From: Pantoea sp. Eser
GTDB taxonomy: Bacteria > Pseudomonadota > Gammaproteobacteria > Enterobacterales > Enterobacteriaceae
DNA: 64,000 bases
Direction of reading: 5' to 3'
Assembly: GCA_009830035.1 (NCBI GenBank)
Contig: SZZY01000003.1
Span: 1 to 64,000, forward strand
The notes beneath the pieces are model-generated. The model saw only the letters and a program-made list of their open reading frames with translations, was not told where the DNA came from and searched no databases. The translations under genes were made by a program, and so were the position numbers. How positions within the stretch are numbered: the stretch's first letter is position 1; every line of letters starts with the position of its first letter. This document shows, piece after piece, positions 1 through 9,363 of the stretch.

Positions 1-249
1 GGAGGGGGGGGAGTATAATTGTCAGTAACAGGCTGAAATATTTTTTCATACTGATTGTTGCCCGATCCGCTACAGGCCGGTTTTGCCACCGGAAGCTGCT
101 GTAAACCCTGGCAGAAGGAAAATTTGTGCCAGGCAGTGTGCTGAATCAAAGCGGAAAACAGCGTCTTACCGTCTGTGCCATGTTTTGTCAGTCGGCAAAG
201 TCAGGGGCGCGGTAAACTTAAGTTTCCCTTTCCTGCAAACCTTCTGCTG

Positions 250-998
<749 letters not shown>

Positions 999-1097
999 TC
1001 AGCAAAGATGAATAGCCGCCCGATACGGAGGATTCCCACTTGTCTGCCTGCAGGCGTCTCCCTACACTCAGCCCGATTTCTTCATCCTGAGGTTGAT

Positions 1098-1229
1098 ATG
1101 GTACGACTGATTAAGCTGACTGCCGTTGTGGTATTGGTTACCGCACTGAGCGGATGTGTTTTCCCTCCTCCGGGCGGCTGAGGTGGACACGGCGGTGGAC
1201 CGGGTCGCGGTTTTGTCTATCTGCGTTAA
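1098..1229 (+). pseudogene. small lipoprotein interrupted by in-frame TGA
   Basis: ATG at 1098, preceded by a GAGG motif, opens a short frame with a positively charged start, a hydrophobic core and the lipobox LSGC (Cys at residue 20). TGA at 1179-1181 ends it after 27 residues at VFPPPGG. The same frame continues after the stop with GGHGGGPGRGFVYLR and a TAA at 1227-1229. The Gly/Pro/His-rich tail resembles small enterobacterial lipoproteins of unknown function, so the TGA probably arose from GGA. The short form may still be made as a 27-residue lipopeptide. No specific family could be named. Confidence 0.55.
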
Positions 1230-1252
1230 CGCATAACGGGCAGTTTCAGGGG

Positions 1253-1299
1253 GGCGAAACGTTACGCGACGGCACTTTTCGCTGGCAAAACGTTTCGCC
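1253..1299. repeat. inverted repeat with two LacI-family operator-like motifs
   Basis: GGCGAAACGTT at 1253-1263 and its perfect complement AACGTTTCGCC at 1289-1299 are separated by 25 bases. Each arm contains the AAACGTT core typical of LacI/GalR-family operators such as PurR and Cra sites. The arms lie between the broken lipoprotein and iraP. They could be a pair of operators or a long-loop hairpin; the role is unknown. Confidence 0.5.
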
Positions 1300-1431
1300 T
1301 GCATCAACAGCCCGCAACGGGGGAAGCGCACGCCACACGCCATAGGTTAACTGCCTGACAAAAGAGGTACCCTCTGTTTTTTTATTTCACCAGTGCTAAT
1401 TTCTGCTTTTCTTCTCTGCTGAGATCGCAGC

Positions 1432-1671
1432 ATGAAAAACCTGATTGCTGAACTACTGGTTAAACTGGCTGAAAAAGAAGAGGCGTCAAAAGAACAGGTC
1501 GCCCAGATTGAGGCGCTGGAAATCGTGGTCACCGCGCTGGTGCGGCAACAGCACCAGGCCATTACTTCCAGCATTGAAACGGCAATGGACAATGCTGCCG
1601 ACGCCAGTGATGAAAACGCCGTGCTGCTGCGTAATCACATCGACAGGCTGCTCAGGCACCCGCGCGTCTGA
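1432..1671 (+). CDS. iraP: IraP, anti-adaptor that stabilises RpoS
   Basis: Predicted 79-residue protein. The first residues MKNLIAELL, the KEEAS segment, the block QIEALEIVVTAL and the end LLRHPR match E. coli IraP closely. In E. coli, IraP binds the adaptor RssB and stops delivery of sigma S to ClpXP during phosphate starvation. The protein is short, acidic and probably coiled-coil, with no signal peptide or membrane segment. It lies next to psiF as in E. coli, but phoA, which lies between the two there, is missing. ATG 1432 is the first start in frame; a clear Shine-Dalgarno sequence is not obvious. The frame is intact, unlike its left-hand neighbours. Confidence 0.88.
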   Translation: MKNLIAELLVKLAEKEEASKEQVAQIEALEIVVTALVRQQHQAITSSIETAMDNAADASDENAVLLRNHIDRLLRHPRV

Positions 1672-1785
1672 CTGCGAGTGCGCTGGCCTGATTTGCGATC
1701 TTTGCAGCAGTTCCGCCTGAAATTCCCCCGCTTTGCTTAATCACTGCCAGAATCAGAATGGCTAACTCACAATGGAGAAGAAGCG

Positions 1786-1965
1786 ATGAAAATCGGTTTA
1801 ATGGCGATGGTGATGGCGGGCCTGCTGGTCAGTGGTGTTGCCAGCGCGGCGGATAAAACGCCGCAGCAGGAGAAGATGTCGATGTGTAATCAGCATGCCA
1901 GCTCACAAAACCTCAAAGGCGATGCCCGTAAGACCTTTATTAGTCAGTGCCTGAAAAAAAGTTGA
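1786..1965 (+). CDS. psiF: PsiF-type phosphate-starvation-inducible periplasmic protein, single repeat
   Basis: Short intact gene of 59 residues. ATG 1786 follows a GGAG-type ribosome site. A signal peptide (MKIGLMAMVMAGLLVSGVASA) of about 21 residues precedes one PsiF repeat: PQQEKMSMCNQHA, then LKGDARKTFISQCLKK. E. coli PsiF has about 106 residues and two such repeats, each with two cysteines; only one is present here, and it ends cleanly at TGA 1963-1965. Molecular function is unknown; in E. coli it belongs to the phosphate-starvation regulon next to phoA. A terminator hairpin follows directly. No PhoB box was recognised upstream. Confidence 0.85.
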   Translation: MKIGLMAMVMAGLLVSGVASAADKTPQQEKMSMCNQHASSQNLKGDARKTFISQCLKKS

Positions 1966-1972
1966 CGCCTGC

Positions 1973-1996
1973 CGGCCACCCGGGTGGCCGCCTTTT
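1973..1996 (+). terminator. rho-independent terminator after psiF
   Basis: CGGCCACC-CGGGTGGCCG is self-complementary over 18 bases (1973-1990), allowing a 7-bp GC-rich stem with a CCGG loop, followed by CCTTTTCC. It lies 8 bases after the psiF stop. Confidence 0.75.
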
Positions 1997-2168
1997 CCTT
2001 CCCGCCTTCGGTTATTAAATTTCCTGATAAAACAGGAGCATAACCACCTCGTTAACATTCCGACATGAGCCGTGCGATTCCTTTGCCACACTTATTGTTT
2101 GTAGGGGTTTGTGCAGCAGCGGTTTTTTGCTGCGCATCCGATAACCAGAACGCAAAGGGAGCAATGTC

Positions 2169-3572
2169 GTGAACTATCAATTTACCGTTGCCCTGAACGA
2201 GTTGCCACAGCGTCAGCCGGTTAAAAAGAAGCTGGGTGAGGTGGAGGTATTGCTGATCCGGGACGGAGAGAGTGTGCGTGCTTACCAGGCGAAATGTCCC
2301 CATGCTGGCGCTGGCCGATCTGAAACAGTATCCGCTGCGGATTGAAAACGGCAACGTGCTGGTGAACCCTAAAGCGATGTCGCCTGCTGCGCCGATTGGC
2401 AGCGGGGCGAGTGCGCCGGTTTTGGTGGTGCTGGGCGGCGGGGCGGCCGGCAGTGCCGCGCTGTGGCGGCTGCGTCATGAGTGCTTTAAGATCCGGCTGG
2501 TGCTGGTTGAACGCGAGCAGGATGCCCCTTACGACCGTACGGCGCTGACCAAATTTGTGCCCTCCGGCAAGATGGATATCAGCGAGGTGCCGCAGCTGCT
2601 GAAAGAGCATGTGATGGATCACGTTGAGCGCATCACGGCCACCGCCACCCGGCTCGATAGTCAGCAACAGCGGCTTATTTTCCACAATGGCGAGTCACTG
2701 TCGTTCGACAAATTATTGATCGCCAGCGGGGCGACGCCAGTGCGTCCCGACCTGCCAGGCAGCGATCTGGCCGGCGTGCATCTGCTGCGCAGTAAAGATC
2801 AGACCGACGCGCTATTGAAAGCGGTGGATGCCAGCCAGCAAATCGTGATCATCGGCAACAGCTTCATCGGCACCGAAATGGCCTCGGCGCGGCGTAATCG
2901 TAATATCGAGGTCACGGTGATTGCCCGCCAGCCGCTGCCGTTTGTGAAACAGTTCGGTGAACAGATTGACCGCTATTTTTTGCAGTTACATCAGGATAAT
3001 GGCGTCAAATGGGTTCACGGCGAGATCGAGGCGTTGCAGGGCGACAAACATGTCACCGCGGTGCGGCTGAAAGGGGGGCAACAGCTGGCGGCTAATGTGG
3101 TGTTGTTTGCCTCCGGGGTAAAACCGGCCACGCCGTTTATTCACGATTTACCGCTCGCTGAGGATGGCAGCCTGCAGGCGGATGCTCAGCTGCGGGTGGC
3201 AAAACATCTGGGTTGCCGGTGATGCAGGGACCGTTGCGCATCGAACACTACCGCGTGGTGCACCAGCAGGGACAGACGGCGGCGCGCAATATGCTGGATC
3301 AGGCGGTGCACTATGACCGTGTGCCGTTCTTCTGGACCACCCAATATGGCACGCGCTATGAATATCTGGGCCATGCCGCCGAATGGGATGAGTACCAGCT
3401 GCTTGGCTCGCTGGCGGATAAAACCTTCATCGCGTTTTACGGGCAGCAGGGGCAACTGGCTGCGGTCTGCTCATGCGGTCTCTACACCCTGACCGCGGAA
3501 CTGATCGAACGTATGCAGCAGCCGATGACGGTGGCGCAGGCGGTGGCGCTTTATCAGGCGCAGCAGAGCTAA
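2169..3572 (+). pseudogene. Rieske [2Fe-2S]/FAD ferredoxin reductase (AIF-like), frameshifted
   Basis: GTG 2169, after GGGAG, starts an N-terminal Rieske domain that reads AYQAKCPHAGA, holding the first Cys-x-His cluster motif. At about 2312 the frame breaks and the second cluster motif (CxxH) is deleted. Another frame resumes at LADLKQYPLRIENG and continues through an FAD-binding site (VLVVLGGGAAGSAA), a central NAD-binding segment (IVIIGNSFIGTEMA) and the reductase core. A further frameshift at about 3213 falls at the FAD-contacting AGD motif; the third segment runs from PLRIEHYRVVHQQG to the stop at 3572. The intact relative would be an electron-transfer flavoprotein of about 500 residues resembling AIFM3. 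With the Rieske cluster split it is non-functional. E. coli has dgcC (adrA) here instead. Confidence 0.8.
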
Positions 3573-3591
3573 TCTGACGTGTGTAAAAGAG

Positions 3592-3615
3592 CAGAGCAGG
3601 CGCTGGCCTGCTCTG
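3592..3615. terminator. bidirectional hairpin between reductase remnant and proC
   Basis: CAGAGCAGGC and GCCTGCTCTG form a perfect 10-bp stem around loop GCTG. It lies between converging genes and can serve both, although the T tract is poor on either strand. Confidence 0.6.
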
Positions 3616-3626
3616 TTGGTGTGGCG

Positions 3627-4439
3627 TTAACTGCGACTGAGCTTTTCCGATTTCGCCATGCACTGCTGCATCGCTTCGATAACTGCCGAGCGCAGTCCTT
3701 TCTCTTCCAGCACCTTTACCGCTTCAATCGTGGTCCCTCCAGGCGAGCAGACCATATCTTTCAGCTCAGCCGGATGCTTACCGGTAGTCAGCACCATCTG
3801 CGCGGCACCTTTCACTGCCTGAGCCGCAAACTTGTACGCCTGGGCACGCGGTATCCCGCCAGCCACTGCGGCATCGGCCATCGCTTCAATAAATATAAAC
3901 ACGTAGGCAGGTGCAGAACCGCTGACGCCGACCACCGAATGGATCAGATATTCTTCCACCACGGCGGCTTTGCCGAAGCTTTCAAAAATTGCTACCACCT
4001 CATCGGTTTCACTCTGCTCAACCAGCGCGTTAGGGGTGACAGACGTCATGCCTTCACTCACCAGCGACGGGGTATTCGGCATCGCCCGGATAACTTTGCA
4101 ATCGTAACCCAGCACCGACGAGAGCGAATCCAGCGTCACCCCGGCGGCAATGGAAACCACCAGCGCCTCTTTCTTCAGGCTACCGGTCAGATCCTTGAGG
4201 ATTTTGAGAATGACGTTGGGTTTAACCGCGCCAAACAGGATATCGACCTCGCGTGCCAGCGCCTCTGCGCTCTCTGCGGCGTTAATGCCGTACTGCTCAG
4301 CCAGCGCCTGGTTGGTCTCGGGTTTACGATCGAAAACCGAGATATCAGACGGCGCGATTTTGCCACTGCTGACCAGTCCGCCAATAATGGCCTTTGCCAT
4401 GTTGCCACCGCCGATAAATCCAATTTTCTTTGCCAGCAT
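3627..4439 (-). CDS. proC: pyrroline-5-carboxylate reductase
   Basis: ProC reduces pyrroline-5-carboxylate to L-proline with NAD(P)H, the last step of proline synthesis, in the cytosol. The 270-residue product starts MLAKKIGFIGGGNMAKAI, a Rossmann glycine motif (GFIGGGNM), and holds the family signature around VSPGGTTIEAVKVLE (here CSPGGTT) plus the GVSGSAPAYVF block near residue 165. I chose ATG 4439 because TAAGGAG lies 8 bases upstream; an in-frame ATG at 4457 has no such site. Length matches E. coli ProC (269). It is divergent from yaiI, as in E. coli, and is intact. Confidence 0.95.
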   Translation of the reverse strand: MLAKKIGFIGGGNMAKAIIGGLVSSGKIAPSDISVFDRKPETNQALAEQYGINAAESAEALAREVDILFGAVKPNVILKILKDLTGSLKKEALVVSIAAGVTLDSLSSVLGYDCKVIRAMPNTPSLVSEGMTSVTPNALVEQSETDEVVAIFESFGKAAVVEEYLIHSVVGVSGSAPAYVFIFIEAMADAAVAGGIPRAQAYKFAAQAVKGAAQMVLTTGKHPAELKDMVCSPGGTTIEAVKVLEEKGLRSAVIEAMQQCMAKSEKLSRS

Positions 4440-4604
4440 CGCCGTCTCCTTAGTCATTGTTCGCTGTTCTGAGCGGGTTAGCTTACTTCAGCCAGCCTGA
4501 ATAACAAGTCAGCCGCGTTCAGGTCGGTCACCGCGCTGCAAATAAAATTTGCCATTGCGGACGAGTTCGGCAAGATCGGGGCTTATGTCTGGTAAGAAGG
4601 AATA

Positions 4605-5060
4605 ATGATGGCTATCTGGGTCGATGCTGACGCCTGTCCGAATGTGATCAAAGAGGTGCTGTACCGCGCTGCGGACCGCACGGCGACTACCGTGACCTTT
4701 GTCGCTAACCAGTTTCTGCGCGTGCCGTCTTCGCCCTATCTGCGCACGCTGCAGGTGCCGGCGGGGTTTGACGTGGCGGATAATGAAATTGTCCGGCGGG
4801 CGCAGCCGGGCGATCTGGTGATCACGGCGGATATCCCGCTGGCGGCGGAAGTGATTGAAAAGGGGGCGGCGGCGTTTAATTCACGCGGCGAACGCTACTC
4901 ACCGGCCACCATTCGTGAACGGCTGACGATGCGCGATTTTATGGATACTCTGCGGGCAAGTGGGGTGCAGACCGGCGGCCCCGCGGCGATGGATCCGCGT
5001 GACCGCCAGCAATTTGCTGCTAACGAGCTGGATAGCTGGCTCAGGCAGCAGAAACGCTGA
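4605..5060 (+). CDS. yaiI: YaiI, UPF0178 family protein
   Basis: 151-residue cytosolic protein, close to E. coli YaiI (152). Conserved blocks are [15 protein letters not shown] at the start, [20 protein letters not shown] in the middle and [20 protein letters not shown] towards the end. The family has a PIN/NYN-like fold with conserved aspartates (DADACP), but its biochemical role is not established. AAGAAGGA precedes two adjacent ATG codons; the first is used here. It sits divergently from proC and converges with the DUF2076 gene, only two bases after its stop. Confidence 0.92.
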   Translation: MMAIWVDADACPNVIKEVLYRAADRTATTVTFVANQFLRVPSSPYLRTLQVPAGFDVADNEIVRRAQPGDLVITADIPLAAEVIEKGAAAFNSRGERYSPATIRERLTMRDFMDTLRASGVQTGGPAAMDPRDRQQFAANELDSWLRQQKR

Positions 5061-5062
5061 AA

Positions 5063-5626
5063 TCAGACGAAGCTGTCGTCGTCGTAATCGTTGAGATCGC
5101 CGTTGTCCCAGCCTGCGTTCTGATCGAGGAAGCTGTTGTCATTTACCTCCGGCAGCGGTGGCTCGTTAATGATGTTCACAATCTCTTCCGGCTGAGAATG
5201 ATGAAACATGCTGGTCAGCATATCCGCCATCACCACGCCGCCCGCGACGCCCACTGCGGTCTGCAGCGCATCGCCAAGGAAGCCCATGCCGCGTGCGGCC
5301 GGCGCATTGGCATATTGCGGTGGCTGGGCAGGCTGCTGCTGGCGTGATCCGCTGCCAAATAAGCCCGACAGAAATCCACCGCTGCTCTGCGCTGGCTGCT
5401 GCTGTGCCAGGCGGCTCTCCAGCTCGCTCACCCGCTCATTCAGTTTCTTCAGCGCCGCTTCCTGAATCAGAATCGCCTGCGCCATGTAGTAGGGCGCGCC
5501 CGGCTGTGCCTGCAGGTGCTGGTTAATCAGTTGTTCGGCAGCGGCATCGCGTGCCGCAGTCTGGCTTTCTGCCTGTTTCAGACGGCTGAACAGCCCTTCA
5601 ATCAGTTGTTGTTCTTCGCGTTGCAT
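5063..5626 (-). CDS. DUF2076 domain protein
   Basis: Product of 187 residues. The N-terminal half (residues 1-75) is helical and charged (MQREEQQLIEGLFSRLKQAE) and predicts coiled coil. It is followed by a Gln/Pro-rich linker, a Gly-rich segment with a hydrophobic stretch (GMGFLGDALQTAVGVAGGVV), and a very acidic C-terminal tail ending NDYDDDSFV. This layout is typical of DUF2076 proteins, whose function is unknown. I chose ATG 5626 because AGGAGAG lies about 9 bases upstream; the frame stays open further upstream to 5755 without a ribosome site. Not part of the E. coli proC-aroL interval. Confidence 0.82.
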   Translation of the reverse strand: MQREEQQLIEGLFSRLKQAESQTAARDAAAEQLINQHLQAQPGAPYYMAQAILIQEAALKKLNERVSELESRLAQQQPAQSSGGFLSGLFGSGSRQQQPAQPPQYANAPAARGMGFLGDALQTAVGVAGGVVMADMLTSMFHHSQPEEIVNIINEPPLPEVNDNSFLDQNAGWDNGDLNDYDDDSFV

Positions 5627-5908
5627 GATGACTCTCCTGTTGCGACTGTGATCAGTATATGGGGGCGGCAAGCTGCAAAGTAAAATTGAGGCGGTAAGCA
5701 AATGTTGCGGTGGTAACCGGATGCCGGGGATGCACAAAACGTGCATGGTTTTCACCTTAAAAACAAAGTAATTATCCGAAGTTGAGCGGAGGCGGTGCGC
5801 AAATCATGCTTGATGGGTAGAGGCAAAAAAGATTTCCAGTTATCATGCGTCGCACTATTGAGCTAAACATGCAGCCGCAGCACGCGGCCAGGCGGAGGAA
5901 CGGCCCTG

Positions 5909-6433
5909 ATGTCTCTACCCATCTTTTTGATTGGCGCACGCGGTTGCGGCAAAACCACTGTCGGCAAAGCGTTGTCGCAGGCGCTGGGCTACGCCTTCTG
6001 CGATACCGATCATCACCTGCAACTGACTACGCAGCGCAGCGTGGCGGAAATTGTTGCGGCTGAAGGCTGGGAAGGCTTCCGCGCCCGTGAAACCGAATCA
6101 TTGCAGGCGGTTACGGCGCCGTTGACGGTGATTGCCACCGGCGGCGGCATGGTGCTGGCGGAACACAACTGCCGCTTTATGCAGGAGCAGGGCCGTGTCA
6201 TCTGGCTTAGCGCCTCGCCTGAGGTGCTGGCGGAGCGGCTGGAGAGCCAGCCGGAAACGGCACAGCGGCCGACCTTAACCGGACGCCCGATCGCTGATGA
6301 GATGGAAGAGGTGCTGCGTGAGCGCGCCCATTTATACCGCGCGGCGGCGCATCATCAGGTCAATGCCATGCAGTCGCCTGACGGCGTGGTTGACGAAATC
6401 CTGCACTCTCTGTCGCTGGCGCGCGCCAGCTAA
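5909..6433 (+). CDS. aroL: shikimate kinase II
   Basis: AroL phosphorylates shikimate at O3 using ATP, in the common aromatic amino acid pathway. The 174-residue protein has the P-loop GARGCGKTTVG at residues 9-19, the shikimate-binding FRARETES motif near residue 56, the ATGGG motif near 79, and the lid/RPTLTGRPI region near 117. It is the same length as E. coli AroL and similar throughout. GCGGAGG lies 10 bases before ATG 5909. It precedes yaiA, as in E. coli. I did not find clear TyrR boxes in the upstream 280 bases. Confidence 0.95.
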   Translation: MSLPIFLIGARGCGKTTVGKALSQALGYAFCDTDHHLQLTTQRSVAEIVAAEGWEGFRARETESLQAVTAPLTVIATGGGMVLAEHNCRFMQEQGRVIWLSASPEVLAERLESQPETAQRPTLTGRPIADEMEEVLRERAHLYRAAAHHQVNAMQSPDGVVDEILHSLSLARAS

Positions 6434-6544
6434 CCCTCAGATTTTTACCGCTTTGATCCCGCTTCGGGCGCCGTTGTCTATACTTACTGTCTGGCAGGCA
6501 TCAGCCTGTCTCACAGAGAGTTATTCAGCCCGGAGGTACACCGT

Positions 6545-6736
6545 ATGCCGACCAGACCACCCTATCCACGCGAAGCGCGCATTGTGCCGGTTGAAAAGGG
6601 CACTGAAGCCAACAAAGTGACGTCGTACGAATTACGTGCTGACCATCCTAAACCGAATTCGTTAATCAGCGAGCATGAAACGGAAGAGGAAGCGCGTGAC
6701 GCCAAACTGCGTTACGAAGACGTCGAAAAAGAGTAA
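6545..6736 (+). CDS. yaiA: YaiA family protein
   Basis: 63-residue protein almost collinear with E. coli YaiA, with shared blocks [30 protein letters not shown] and [12 protein letters not shown]. It is small, polar, cytosolic and of unknown function. GGAGG lies 7 bases before the ATG. It follows aroL by about 110 bases. In E. coli aroM comes next; here a 1.85-kb block with a dead regulator and a DUF1177 remnant lies between them. Confidence 0.93.
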   Translation: MPTRPPYPREARIVPVEKGTEANKVTSYELRADHPKPNSLISEHETEEEARDAKLRYEDVEKE

Positions 6737-7009
6737 AACGTTGCCGCTGGCAGGGACGCCAGCCTGTAAGCCCACCGATCCGACCTTCAATTCTGTGCAA
6801 ATTTTCTGCTTGACCCGGTTTTGCACTGTTTTCTGTCCTGCCCGATCTTCCCGTCACCAGATAAAGCCCCGCTAATCATTTATCTGCCCGTATTTTGTCC
6901 GCCTGCCGATCGTCCGTGCTAAAAATTGTCACTTGACCGATTCAGCTCAACGCTTTATTTTCGACTTACCCGATTCAGGAACTCAGTTCCATATAGTGAA
7001 ACTCGCAGC

Positions 7010-7763
7010 ATGACCACACTCTAAAACGCCGCCGCAGTACTCACACTGTTCCAGCAAAAAGGCGTGACGCAGGGCCATGTCGGCCTGACGTTTAGCGAAG
7101 TGGTTGAGGCATTAACGCTGCCAAAGAGCACCGTTTCGCGTCTGCTTGCGACGATGTAAAGTGAGGGATTACTGGAGCGGGATGCCGAAACGCGCGGCTA
7201 TCATATTGGTCGCGTACTGCTGGCCACCGCCGGGCATTATCTCTCGGCACTGCTAGTTGATAGCGTTTCCGCCGCGATGATCCGCCTGGCTTAAAGCACC
7301 GGTTGCATGGGATATGTCTCCAAGCTGGCCGGCCGCGAAGTACTAGTCATGTGCATGTATCACGGTCGCCATTTCACCCAGATGGTGACGCCGCCGGGCA
7401 GCCGGATGCCCGCAGCTGCGACCCCTACCGGCCGGGCGCTGTTAGCTCAGCTGAGCGATGAAGACGTGCAGGCGCGCTACCGTGATGACTGGCAGGTCGT
7501 TTCAGCTAATTCGCCGCAAACGCCCGACGCGCTGTGTACCAGACTGGCGGAAGTGCGTCAGCACGGCTGGCCGCTGGCACGCAATGAAACCTTGCCTGGC
7601 ATCAGTTCTCTGTCAGTCATCTTGCACAACAAACATCATGGCGAAACGGTGGCGCTCTGCCTGTCGTTTCTGTCGCAGAAGACTGAGCCGGGCTACCCGC
7701 CAGCACTGCTTGATGCCTTACGCGCCACCGCCGCTAGAGATGGCCGAGAAATTTGGCGCGTAA
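7010..7763 (+). pseudogene. IclR-family transcriptional regulator, multiple stops
   Basis: Reading from ATG 7010, the frame encodes an IclR-type winged-helix domain (VLTLFQQKG, LTFSEVVEALTLPKSTVSRLLATM, GLLERD, GYHIGRVLL) followed by the ligand-binding domain (GYVSKLAGREVLVMCMYHGRH, PAAATPTGRALLAQL, PLARNETLPGISSLSVIL). In-frame TAA codons at 7022-7024, at about 7156, and at about 7292 break it three times. A frameshift near 7733 moves the last residues (EMAEKFGA) to another frame. The stops probably replaced GAA or CAA codons. IclR regulators often control an adjacent catabolic operon; the DUF1177-aroM pair next door is the likely former target. Confidence 0.85.
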
Positions 7764-7812
7764 CGCCACAACGATTTTATCGGCGTAATATTTCGCCACA
7801 CCAGGGAAAAAC

Positions 7813-7837
7813 AAAGGCCTTCGGGCCTTTTTCTTTT
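7813..7837 (+). terminator. rho-independent terminator after iclR remnant
   Basis: AAAGGCC-TTCG-GGCCTTT stem-loop followed by TTTCTTTT. The UUCG tetraloop and T tract make this a strong candidate. Confidence 0.85.
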
Positions 7838-7903
7838 AATCTGACCGCCACTCTTTACGCAGCACTTCGGTTGTCTGTGCGGGCCTCCCCACGTCTCTGG
7901 TGA

Positions 7904-8585
7904 GGCGCCGGGACGGTACACGCCTGCTTCCTGCTGCGCGCCTATGTCCAGCCGGTGGCCGGCATCGATATTCCCGGCACCCAGGGCAAAGCCAGCGGCG
8001 GCGATCGCCTGAGCGGAGATGTGATTGTCACCACCCACATCTGCCCGGATGCGCCAACCCGTCCGCATCAGCCGGTCGACTTTATGGATTCGCCAATTGA
8101 CGATGTCACCATGAACGATAATGAGGTGATGGCGGGGGTGGATGAGATTCTGTCAATCGATACCGCTAAGGGTAACCGCATCATCAACCACAAGGGCTTT
8201 GCGCTATCGCCTACGGTGAAAGAAGGTTACATCCTGCGGGTGTCTGAGGACCTGCTGCGTATTATGGATATGACCACCGGTCGTCCGGCCGTTACCTTTC
8301 CGATCACCACTCAGGACATCACCCCCTACGGCAACGGCATTTACCATCTGAACAGCATTCTGCAACCGTCGACCGCCACCGATGTGCCGGTGGTCGGAGT
8401 CGCGATCACCGCTGAATCGGTGGTGCCTGGCTGCGGTACCGGGGCCAGTCATGAGGTGGATATCGCCGCCGCGGCGAAATTTGCGGTTGAAGTGGCGAAA
8501 GAGTTTGGTCGCGAGACCTGCCACTTTTATGACGCTGAAGAATATGCGCGGCTGCTTGGGACATCTGCGCCACCGGAATCACTGA
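7904..8585 (+). pseudogene. DUF1177 family protein, 5' truncated and frameshifted near the end
   Basis: The frame contains the conserved C-terminal two thirds of DUF1177 proteins: VHACFLLRAYVQPVAG, GDVIVTTHICPDAPTRPHQP, VDFMDSPIDDVTMNDNEV, DEILSIDTAKGNRI, ALSPTVKEGYILRVSEDLL and GVAITAESVVPGCGTGASHEVDIA. Family members have about 310 residues; the first ~90 are missing here and an in-frame TGA lies just upstream (7901-7903). Near 8562 one base appears lost. Restoring it gives a C-terminus GHLRHRNH with TGA at 8583-8585, one base before the aroM start, which indicates former translational coupling. Function is unknown; homologues are often found next to aroM-like genes. Confidence 0.8.
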
Positions 8586-8586
8586 T

Positions 8587-9264
8587 ATGGCTAAATCTCT
8601 GGTCACCCTGACTATCGGTCAGTCACCGCGCTGTGACATTCTGCCGCTGCTGCGCCAGCATCTGCCGGACAACGTTACCGACAATGCCGGCTTGCTGGAT
8701 GGATTGAGTGCGGCCGACATCGCGGTGCAGTATGCTCCGGCGGCGGGCGAGGCGATCCTGGTTTCGCGGCTGCAGAGCGGTGAGCAGGTGCGGCTGGCGG
8801 CACCGAAGGTAGAGCAGGGATTGCAACGCAAAATCACCGCACTGGAGCAGGCCGGTTACGACACCATTATGCTGCTGTGTACCGGCGAGTTTGGCACCTT
8901 ACGGACCCGGCGCGCATTGCTGCTGGAGCCGGATCGTATTATCCCGCCGCTGATCTGCGCGCTGGCGCAGCAGCAACGGGTGGGCATTGTAGTGCCGGTA
9001 GAGGAGCAGATCGTTGAACAGGTGGGTAAATGGCGGTTGTTACCGTCGCCGCCCTGTTTCGCCGTCGCCAGCCCTTATCTGGCTGATGAGCAGACGTTCG
9101 CAGCAGCAGCCCGCACCTTGCAGGCTGCTGATGTTGGGTTGGTGGTGCTGGACTGCATCGGCTATCACCAGCAGCATCGGGCCGCGTTGCAGTCGCGGCT
9201 CGGCGTACCGGTACTGCTCTCTAACCAGCTGGTGACCAGACTGGCGGCAGAACTGCTGGGCTGA
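8587..9264 (+). CDS. aroM: AroM family protein
   Basis: 225 residues, the same length as E. coli AroM, with similar blocks: VTLTIGQSPRCDILPLL at the start, YDTIMLLCTGEF, LLLEPDRIIPPLI, GIVVPVEEQI, and the end VPVLLSNQLVTRLAAELLG. AroM belongs to a family distantly like Asp/Glu racemases (conserved Cys in LLCTGEF and VLDCIGYH). Its reaction is unknown, and in E. coli it is part of the TyrR-controlled aroL transcript. Here it follows the DUF1177 remnant with a stop/start separated by one base, so it was probably translated by coupling. It is intact although its upstream partner is not. Confidence 0.9.
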   Translation: MAKSLVTLTIGQSPRCDILPLLRQHLPDNVTDNAGLLDGLSAADIAVQYAPAAGEAILVSRLQSGEQVRLAAPKVEQGLQRKITALEQAGYDTIMLLCTGEFGTLRTRRALLLEPDRIIPPLICALAQQQRVGIVVPVEEQIVEQVGKWRLLPSPPCFAVASPYLADEQTFAAAARTLQAADVGLVVLDCIGYHQQHRAALQSRLGVPVLLSNQLVTRLAAELLG

Positions 9265-9363
9265 CGTGAGAGATCACAAACGACCATCATTTCGCGTGAC
9301 AGATCAGCTCAGCGAGTTCCCTTCTACACTGCCAGATACCTTAATGTGCTGTGAGGAAGTATT

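Noticed and set aside
1-249. Promoter or 5' gene region at the left edge
   Set aside because: The stretch has no recognisable coding similarity, and the G-run at the very start may be a contig edge.
1179-1181. Selenocysteine at the in-frame TGA of the small lipoprotein
   Set aside because: No SECIS-like hairpin follows directly, and the context (Gly-rich run) fits a GGA to TGA change.
7010-7763. Stop-codon recoding as the explanation for the in-frame stops
   Set aside because: TAA, TAG and TGA all appear inside dead genes, often with frameshifts, whereas core genes use all three only at their ends.
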